This document shows positions 29,565 to 36,800 of a DNA stretch of 64,000 bases, in pieces. The DNA comes from Lepidurus packardi. Taxonomy: Eukaryota; Arthropoda; Branchiopoda; Notostraca; Triopsidae. The stretch is taken from positions 186,001 to 250,000 of the forward strand of contig JAKZAN010000055.1 of NCBI GenBank assembly GCA_023053545.1. The letters are read 5' to 3'. The notes beneath the pieces were generated by a model, which saw only the letters and a program-made list of their open reading frames with translations, searched no databases and had not been told where the DNA came from. Numbering within the stretch: position 1 is the stretch's first letter; each line of letters opens with the position of its first letter. The translations under genes were made by a program, and so were the position numbers.

Positions 29565-30212
29565 TTATTTACCTGCAGCTCTCGTAGCCAGCTGGTCATA
29601 AGTTTGCCCGCCGCTATTAACAATATAATCTCGAATTCGATCTAAATGTATGAGTTCTTGCAAGTAAATCGATTGTGAAACCAGATTATAGTAGTGTGCT
29701 TTCGTAATAGATATTTCGGAATCTAATTCTTCATTCTGAATGCGATCCTCTACGTTTTCAAACGGTGGCGCGAAATTATAATCTACTGAAAATCTATCGC
29801 CATATTTCAAATTTACAAAATCAAGGCATGTTGAATATCGAGCGGCATTTTCTTCTTTTTCACGCTCAGCGCTATTAAGGAATTTAAAGGCGTCTCCAAT
29901 ATAATTTACGTTTGCACCTTTTCTCATAAAATATTGAAATAGTTGCATATTGCATTTGTCAGCCGATAAGGACAAAAAAGTCGGCGCCCAATGGTCTACA
30001 CTAAAATCCAATGTCGTTTTTGTTTTCAGAATTTCGTCAAAAACCTTTACGAAAAAGCTAAAGTTTGCTTTTTGAAAATGGCAATCCAAAATTTCCACTA
30101 AAAGCATTTGTCTTTCCGATTCCGCTGATTGATGTTCTATTAGATGCCAATCGTTTTGAAACCCGCTAAAATTGAGATTCACTAAATGATCCAGTAAATG
30201 TTTTGCATTCAT
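29565..30212 (-). CDS. Ankyrin-repeat-like protein of unknown function
   Basis: This 215-residue soluble protein has no signal peptide or membrane segment. Around residues 70-105 the sequence DHWAPTFLSLSADKCNMQLF, followed by FMRKGANVNYIGD, has the helix-turn-helix and ANVN turn of an ankyrin repeat. Flanking helices may form one or two degenerate repeats. The C-terminal part contains a short acidic stretch and a long helix (about 165-205). The function is unknown, and ankyrin repeats bind other proteins. It lies just outside attR with its own terminator. Its upstream neighbour is the remnant of a type IIG gene, so it may belong to an older insertion. Confidence 0.75.
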   Translation of the reverse strand: MNAKHLLDHLVNLNFSGFQNDWHLIEHQSAESERQMLLVEILDCHFQKANFSFFVKVFDEILKTKTTLDFSVDHWAPTFLSLSADKCNMQLFQYFMRKGANVNYIGDAFKFLNSAEREKEENAARYSTCLDFVNLKYGDRFSVDYNFAPPFENVEDRIQNEELDSEISITKAHYYNLVSQSIYLQELIHLDRIRDYIVNSGGQTYDQLATRAAGK

Positions 30213-30257
30213 ATATGTATGGCGAGTTTCAATATTTCCTTTCTCATGCTTTCCCTA

Positions 30258-30376
30258 ATTGCCAGCGTTGATCGAAAATGCGATTTCTGAAATGGCGGCA
30301 TATGCGATTTTTATTACAAAGCCGAAGATAGTTAAAATAGGCATACAGATCTTTCTTGCCGACATTTTGCCGAGAA
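30258..30376 (-). pseudogene. Remnant of the 5' end and promoter of a second type IIG restriction gene
   Basis: On the minus strand this segment matches the start and leader of the intact type IIG gene (29084-29191). The first codons read MPPFQKS against MPLFQKS. The leader shares tttttattacaaagccgaag and its continuation, and the paired GCCGA motif follows in the same place. The similarity stops after about a dozen codons and the frame is soon closed. The remnant lies 1 kb outside attR. Confidence 0.7.
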
Positions 30377-30415
30377 AAAGGTGATTGCTTCGTGCAGAAG
30401 CACCGCTTGCGGTCC

Positions 30416-30775
30416 TTACCCGTGATATACGCGGCTTGCGATGATTGTGTTGTCTCTAATTTCCAAAACCTCTGCAACCAACATATCGTCGTCACCGTCT
30501 ACGCTTCGGACATATTCCATAAAAATGCGATTTTCGTTTGCGGTGAAGGATGTTGGCGTATATTTTAATGTTGGCAATCGGTTGAATGCGTCTTGCCACC
30601 AGTTGCGAAGCGCGTCTTTTCCGCGCACTAAGCCTAATGTTTCGGGGTGTCGAATCTTTAGTTTTGGGCTAAAATGTTCTGCATCATCATCGTAGAGCGA
30701 TAGCAATTGCTCCAGATTATGGCTGTTGAAGGCGTCGAACCATTTGAAGGCAACTGATTGGAGTTGGTGTGACAT
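30416..30775 (-). CDS. SnoaL/NTF2-like protein
   Basis: This 119-residue protein has the cone-like alpha+beta fold pattern of the SnoaL/NTF2 superfamily. An N-terminal helix (AFKWFDAFNSHNLEQLLSLYDDDAEHFSP) is followed by RGKDALRNWWQDAFNRLP and four strands ending in ISSKT-like sequence (VAEVLEIRDNTIIASRVYHG). The family includes small-molecule isomerases, cyclases and many binding proteins, and sequence alone does not fix the activity. The protein is cytoplasmic and lies in a single-gene unit. The start ATG at 30775 gives the normal family N-terminus. Confidence 0.82.
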   Translation of the reverse strand: MSHQLQSVAFKWFDAFNSHNLEQLLSLYDDDAEHFSPKLKIRHPETLGLVRGKDALRNWWQDAFNRLPTLKYTPTSFTANENRIFMEYVRSVDGDDDMLVAEVLEIRDNTIIASRVYHG

Positions 30776-30814
30776 GGTGTTGTTTTTTTTGTAGGGTTTA
30801 AATGTAATGCGTTA

Positions 30815-30851
30815 GGCACAAAAAAAATCCCAGTGCGGGATTTTTTTGTGC
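30815..30851 (-). terminator. Terminator between the pseudouridine synthase and SnoaL-like genes
   Basis: A long hairpin (gcacaaaaaaaatccc / gggatttttttgtgc) has T residues within the stem on both strands. It lies between two minus-strand genes and separates their transcripts. Confidence 0.75.
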
Positions 30852-30892
30852 TTCTGGTTCAAATATACTGCAATTAGTTATGGAATAGTGCC

Positions 30893-30968
30893 CTAGCCCG
30901 GATAGCAGCGGCATCCTTTTTTGCGTAGTTTACGGAGCAAAAAAGATAGAGCGGATAGCCGGATTAGC
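30893..30968 (-). repeat. Dispersed intergenic repeat, copy B
   Basis: On the minus strand it reads ccggctatccgctctatc, then a palindromic core (ttttttgctcc ... tacgcaaaaaa), then ggatgccgctgctatccggg. This is the same order as copy A at 16566. It lies just past the stop of the pseudouridine synthase gene. Confidence 0.75.
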
Positions 30969-30985
30969 TTCTAATAAAAAATTGG

Positions 30986-31891
30986 TTATAGATTTTTCAG
31001 GTTGATGATTTCTTGTTCTGTTAGCATTCGCCAATTGCCTCGCGGTAAATTTTTCTTGGTTAGACCAGCAAAAGAAACGCGGTCGACTTTTAGGACGTTA
31101 TACTTGAAGCTTTCAAAAATGGCACGTACAACTTTTACGTTTGCCGTGCGCAATTTTAGACCAATTTCTGTTTTAGGCTCGCCTTCTACGTAGCTGATTT
31201 CATCAACGTATAAACGGTGTCCGTCTAGTGTTACGCCACCTGCGATTTTCTCTAAATCTTCGAATTTGAGGTTTTTATCGAGTGAACACTGGTAGATTTT
31301 TGTTGATTTTTGATTTGGAAGACTAAATTTCCTGATCATATCTGTGTCGTTTGTGAACAACAAAAGCCCGGTTGTGTTTTTATCCATACGGCCAACAGAT
31401 TGGAGTTTTGCTTTTGTAGCGCCTCGCACGAGTTCGGATACGTTTCTTAAATCGCCATCTTCATCTGCAGATGTCGTGAAGTTTTTTGGCTTATTTAGCA
31501 AGACATATTCTTTTCGCTCTGGCGTTAGTATATTCCCGTCGAAGTTGACAACGTCGCCTGGTTTTACTTGGTAGCCCATTTCTGTTACGGGAATGCCATT
31601 CACTTTCACGTTTCCTGACTGGATGTAGATATCTGCATCTCGGCGTGAACACGCGCCAGAATTTGAGATGTATTTGTTTAGACGGATTTCGTCTGGATTT
31701 GCTTTTGCTTTTGGTGCTGCTGGTTTCTTTGGCCCTTTTGCTTTGGGGCTTTCGAAAGTTTTAGCTACTACTGGCTTTTCCTTTTTTGGTCCTTGTGCTC
31801 TTTTTGCCATTGCTGGCTTTGGCTTGTTAGAAGATGGTCTTGAGCTTGTGGGTCTTGATCCGCCTCTTTTGTTATTGCCTTCCTTATTCAT
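30986..31891 (-). CDS. RsuA/RluB/RluE-family pseudouridine synthase
   Basis: This 301-residue enzyme isomerises a uridine in ribosomal RNA. The first 70 residues are a basic, low-complexity extension rich in Lys, Pro, Ala and Ser, common in Bacteroidota versions and probably RNA-binding. An S4 RNA-binding domain follows (IRLNKYISNSGACSRRDAD ... GNVKVNG). The catalytic domain contains the family signature GRMDKNTTGLLLFTND with the catalytic Asp. The overall layout is closest to RluB, which modifies 23S rRNA, but the family also includes RsuA (16S) and RluE/RluF, so I leave the symbol empty. It is a single-gene unit with the terminator at 30815. Confidence 0.92.
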   Translation of the reverse strand: MNKEGNNKRGGSRPTSSRPSSNKPKPAMAKRAQGPKKEKPVVAKTFESPKAKGPKKPAAPKAKANPDEIRLNKYISNSGACSRRDADIYIQSGNVKVNGIPVTEMGYQVKPGDVVNFDGNILTPERKEYVLLNKPKNFTTSADEDGDLRNVSELVRGATKAKLQSVGRMDKNTTGLLLFTNDTDMIRKFSLPNQKSTKIYQCSLDKNLKFEDLEKIAGGVTLDGHRLYVDEISYVEGEPKTEIGLKLRTANVKVVRAIFESFKYNVLKVDRVSFAGLTKKNLPRGNWRMLTEQEIINLKNL

Positions 31892-32509
31892 TTTTTGTAT
31901 AATTTAATCGTGCACTCTCATTAAGCGCCTGCAAAGATAGGCAATTGATTTCGATTTAGTTGGACTGGAATGCTGCGGTTGATGCTCTGAGATTAAAATT
32001 GACAAAAAAGGAGCGAAAGAAATTTGATTTCTTAGCAGAACAGACTCCTTTATGGTGCTGTTTTCTTTTGAAAATTACTGCGGTGAAAAGTGATTTATTC
32101 TTTTAAAAAGAAATCAGGCAAACGAGTGAAATATTATCCCATCAAATAATCACTAAGAAGTATCTTCGTCCCCACGTAGATTTGTTTGCCTGATTGTAGT
32201 ATTATTAACGCAGAAAAAATTTATTATTTAAATTTTTAACGCTGTAACCTTTTCTATCTATGTACAAAAATATAAGAAACACTTTTTAAGTACTTGCTTG
32301 TTTTTATCACAACCAGCTAAAATGTAGGCTTTTTTGTATTTTTTTTAATTAATGTTATTAACTATAACGTTGTAGTGTATTTTTGATGTTGAAAGTGACT
32401 TCAGTGGCAGCCTCGCTTCTAGTGCTTTCATGACCAATTTTGTAACATGTCCTATATATTGTGTATAGCAGTTTTTAGACGTTTAGATGGTTTTGGATTT
32501 AAATTGAAT
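31892..32509. other. Intergenic stretch with one long-range inverted repeat
   Basis: No gene seen. A perfect 12-base inverted repeat (aatcaggcaaac at 32112-32123, gtttgcctgatt at 32184-32195) encloses 60 bases. It could be a terminator-like or regulatory RNA structure. Otherwise the region is unremarkable AT-rich sequence. Confidence 0.5.
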
Positions 32510-32559
32510 AAGAAGGGTCGATAAATTTTTCATTACTGAAAAACTTATCAACCCTTCTT
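32510..32559 (-). terminator. Terminator-like hairpin of the 193-residue paralogue
   Basis: A 15-base stem with one mismatch (aagaagggtcgataa / ttatcaacccttctt) lies 160 bases past the stop of the gene at 32721. An almost identical hairpin with similar flanks follows the next gene at 33629-33673, showing that both were duplicated with their 3' flanks. Confidence 0.6.
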
Positions 32560-32720
32560 AGTATTTAATTAGCATACGCTAGGCAATTTTATTGGCCTAT
32601 CGTAATTACCATTGCTTTGTAGGGTACTGACTGCTTGCAAAACTGGTTTTGAGATGGCAGGGACTGCAAATTAATTTAGTCCCCACGTGCAGCAAAATTA
32701 CCAGCCGCCAAGGTCGCTGT

Positions 32721-33302
32721 TTATATACCAGTAGTTCTAGAAAAGCTACATCCTGGCGTAGTACTTAAGGTGTAGACATTAGTACCTGCGATTGTTGGCG
32801 TGCCAAACGCTGTTAAGACAATGTTCTGAGCGCCAGTAGCAGTAAAATTCCCTGCGGCAGTAAATGTCACACCATTGGCTGTTGCAATGATGTTATAACT
32901 TCCTGGAGTAGTTACCGTAACAGTAATGGTTTGTGTAACACCAGAAACTGGGCTACCTTGAGATAACGTTCCGGCACTTGCTGTACTGCAAGAATAGGCC
33001 GAAACAATTGCTGTACCGCCTGAAGTAGCATCTAAAACGCCACGAACACAGGCATTATACCATCCGGTTTGATGCAGCCATTCTAAGCAATTATTTGTCG
33101 TGTTGTAGATGGTTAATCCTATTGCCGGATTAACAATTGCATCACGTTGGGCCGTTGTCATTCTGGGCGGCAGAAGCCCCTTTGTTGTTGACGAAACTTC
33201 TAAAGCCGATGACGCATCTGGCGTCTGTGTACCAATACCAACCTGGGCAAAAGCAATCAACGTGTTGAGAAGAAAGAAGAATAAAGGATATTGTAATTTC
33301 AT
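32721..33302 (-). CDS. Short secreted VGIGT-head protein (paralogue 1)
   Basis: This 193-residue protein starts with a signal peptide cut after IAFA. It continues with the head shared by the whole locus: QVGIGTQTPDASSALEVSS, then KGLLPPRMTTAQR and GLTIYNTT. A single beta-rich domain follows (about 95-193, beginning TAIVSAYSC and ending CSFSRTTG). Head and domain are closely similar to the first 190 residues of the 1760-residue neighbour. The gene is in effect that protein truncated after its first domain. No T9SS sorting domain is visible, so it probably reaches the periplasm or outer membrane by Sec alone. Function is unknown. Similar heads occur in surface and fibre-like proteins of Bacteroidota. 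Confidence 0.82.
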   Translation of the reverse strand: MKLQYPLFFFLLNTLIAFAQVGIGTQTPDASSALEVSSTTKGLLPPRMTTAQRDAIVNPAIGLTIYNTTNNCLEWLHQTGWYNACVRGVLDATSGGTAIVSAYSCSTASAGTLSQGSPVSGVTQTITVTVTTPGSYNIIATANGVTFTAAGNFTATGAQNIVLTAFGTPTIAGTNVYTLSTTPGCSFSRTTGI

Positions 33303-33817
33303 GTATATTCTTTATAGTTTAGTTTTCAAATTATTCTATTTTTTCCTTTTAGTATTAATACTAATGAGCATTCAAATTGCAATCCAGATCAAGTCGCATA
33401 CTTCCCTTAAATCGCTCAAATCGAAGACATTGCTAGAACTGTTTTTTGTAGTTTCAAGGATATGCAAATTGCCAATTTCTTCTCGGCTGCAAAACTACAC
33501 ATTCCCTTTCCGCTAGATGTGTCATAAAAACCATCAATAATCAATAAAAATTATAAATGAGGCAACTATGCTATTTACATATAAAGATCTGTGTAAACCT
33601 ATTTAATTCTGCTTGCGTGAAAATAAAAAAAGGGTCAATAAATTTTTCATTACTGAAAAACTTATCAACCCTTCTTAGTATTTAAAATACGCTAGGCCAA
33701 TTTATTGCCCTATTGTACTTACCATTGTTTAGTAGGTGTACTGATTACTTGTATAAATGGTGTCCTACTTACAACCTTTGCTTCCGCTAAAGATATATGA
33801 AGTACTATATTTAATAA
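33303..33817. other. Intergenic stretch with duplicated terminator
   Basis: It holds the promoter/leader of the 193-residue paralogue and, at 33629-33673, the hairpin that ends the large paralogue. The 100 bases after that hairpin resemble those after the hairpin at 32510. No gene is seen. Confidence 0.55.
33629..33673 (-). terminator. Terminator-like hairpin of the 1760-residue paralogue
   Basis: The stem aagggt... / ...aaccctt has the same loop sequence (aatttttcattactgaaaaac) as the hairpin at 32510-32559, apart from its outermost bases. Confidence 0.6.
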
Positions 33818-36800
33818 CTAGTTCCTTATACAACGTATGGAAAAGCCTAACGCACGAGTTTGAGTACCACTTGTTGAAGCGCTTCCACTACTCATTAGCA
33901 GCAACGATGACTGAGTTGCCGCAACCGAACTAGACCAGTAATAACCAAAGGAATGAAAACCAATAATACCATTTGCACGATCTGTTAAACCAGTTGAGGG
34001 TAATTTAAGCGTAGCGTTATAAGCATCAGAATTGCTATTCCAAGCGCCAAAAGTACGAGAAGTATCCCACTCTGTTATCGTCGGCACGTGGTAGCCAGAA
34101 GGGCAAGGTCCTTGAAAGGCGCTTGCCCATCGGTTGTTGTTGTTATCACTTCTCCAATCACTACCGCTAGTTATAAAATTAACGTTACCTGGTATGTCAG
34201 ATGTTGCTAAAACCGAGGTTGTACTATAAAATGCCCTACCTGTTGTTAGGTCCGTACCGTTTAAAACTCCTATTTCGTGTCCATCTGCAGGCCTGCCCCA
34301 TTGGAAGTGGCTTCCGTAACTTAATACATCATTTATAGCAGTGGCAACACGTCTCGCACCCAAATTACGATCCATCCACGTTTGAGTACCGTATATTACA
34401 TTTACAACGGCGGTTGCACTTGCTGGTATTGATTTAATATCTATACGAGGCACTAAGTCGATGATATTGCTAGCGCCTGTTAGTGGCATGGTTAATACCC
34501 CAAAAGTAGTCCCAGGTATTGCAGCGCCATTGTTTTGCAACACTACCGGATAGGTACCTGCTGCTGCGAAATTACCGCTAGCAGCATAAACAAGACCTGT
34601 TGTAGGGTGCGAAGCAGAAAGAGAATAAGCAGTAGGGCCTGTTGTAGTAACTTGTACCGTTATTGTAGAGGCCGAAGGTACGTTTTCACCGTTATATCCA
34701 ATACCTGTAGTATTAATTACAGAAACCCCTTGGTAAGTTGTTGCACCTAACGTAATAGCTGGGGCAAGTACAGTGCGTGTTAGCGTACAAGACTGCCCAC
34801 CAATATTAACTGCGAAACTAGCAGTACCACTTGCTGAAGGCGTACCTGTTATGGTATAAGTTAACGAACCTGAACCAACAGCGAATGAACCCGCTGATAA
34901 GGTTGCTGTTAAACCAGTAACTCCTGTAGAAGAAACAACTTGTCCGCTGTATGGACCACCGTTTCCAGCAGTATAAGTAATCACTGAATTGACTCCTGAA
35001 GCAGCGACACCGTCTATAAGCGTACCGTTTTGCGTTGCACCAGCACAATTTAATGCGCTAATTGAACCTGCTACCACAGTGCGTGTAAGTGTACAAACTT
35101 GTCCACCAATATTAACTGCGAAACTAGCAGTACCAGTTGCAGAAGGTGTACCTGTTATGGTATAAGTTAACGAACCTGAACCAACAGCGAATGAACCCGC
35201 TGATAAAGTTGCTGTTAAACCAGTAACTCCTGTAGAAGAAACAACTTGTCCGCTGTATGGACCACCGTTTCCAGCAGTATAACTAATCACGGAGTTGACC
35301 CCAGAAGCAGCGACACCGCTTACAAGCGTGCCGTTGTTAGTTCCAGCACAATTTAATGCACCAATTGAACCTGATACCACAGTGCGTGTAAGTGTACAAG
35401 ATTGTCCACCAATATTAACTGCGAAACTAGCAGTACCAGTTGCAGAAGGCGTACCTGTTATGGTATAAGTTAACGAACCTGAACCAACAGCGAATGAACC
35501 CGCTGATAAAGTTGCTGTTAAACCAGTAACTCCTGTAGAAGTAACCACTTGTCCGCTGTATGGACCACCGTTTCCAGCAGTATAAGTAATCACTGAATTG
35601 ACTCCTGAAGCAGCGACACCGTCTATAAGCGTACCGTTTTGCGTTGCACCAGCACAATTTAATGCGCTAATTGAACCTGCTACCACAGAGCGTGTTAGTA
35701 TACAAGACTGCCCACCAATATTAACTGCGAAACTAGCAGTACCAGTTGCAGAAGGCGTACCTGTTATGGTATAAGTTAACGAACCTGAACCAACAGCGAA
35801 TGAACCCGCTGATAAAGTTGCTGTTAAACCAGTAACCCCTGTAGAAGTAACCACTTGTCCGCTGTATGGACCACCGTTTCCAGCAGTATAAGTAATCACT
35901 GAATTGACTCCTGAAGCAGCGACACCGTCTATAAGCGTACCGTTTTGCGTTGCACCAGCACAATTTAATGCGCTAATTGAACCTGCTACCACAGTGCGTG
36001 TAAGTGTACAAGATTGTCCACCAATATTAACTGCGAAACTAGCAGTACCAGTTGCAGAAGGCGTACCTGTTATGGTATAAGTTAACGAACCTGAACCAAC
36101 AGCGAATGAACCCGCTGATAAAGTTGCTGTTAAACCAGTAACCCCTGTAGAAGTAACCACTTGTCCGCTGTATGGACCACCGTTTCCAGCAGTATAAGTA
36201 ATCACTGAATTGACTCCTGAAGCAGCGACACCGTCTATAAGCGTACCGTTTTGCGTTGCACCAGCACAATTTAATGCGCTAATTGAACCTGCTACCACAG
36301 AGCGTGTTAGTATACAAGACTGCCCACCAATATTAACTGCGAAACTAGCAGTACCAGTTGCAGAAGGCGTACCTGTAATGGTATAAGTTAACGAACCTGA
36401 ACCAACAGCGAATGAACCCGCTGATAAAGTTGCTGTTAAACCAGTAACCCCTGTAGAAGTAACCACTTGTCCGCTATGCGCAGCGCCACTACCTCCTGTA
36501 TAAGTAAATACTGAATTGACACCAGAAGCAGCGACACCAACGTTTAATATACCATTGTTTGCAACACCTGCACAATCCAAAGTATTGATTTGCGATTGCA
36601 AACTCACACGAATCGGATATGGTGCAGTCCATGAAGAATCGTTTAGATCGAGTACTGCTGCGCTATTTGTGAAAACTTCATCACCAGAATAATAGAAGTA
36701 TTGCTTTGCGTTTGGAGAAGACCATCCATTAGGCAATGTGGCAATATTATCTGAGGCAGTATTATTATTGTCTAAAATAAAGTAATAAATCCTATCTGTA

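Noticed and set aside
30244-30495. 83-codon minus-strand frame over the type IIG remnant
   Set aside because: It overlaps the SnoaL-like gene and the remnant promoter. The sequence is a chance frame.
34818-36269. Series of 76-codon minus-strand frames, cysteine- and tyrosine-rich, repeating every 306 bp
   Set aside because: They are an alternative frame of the 102-residue repeats on the same strand. Their regularity reflects the repeats, not separate genes.
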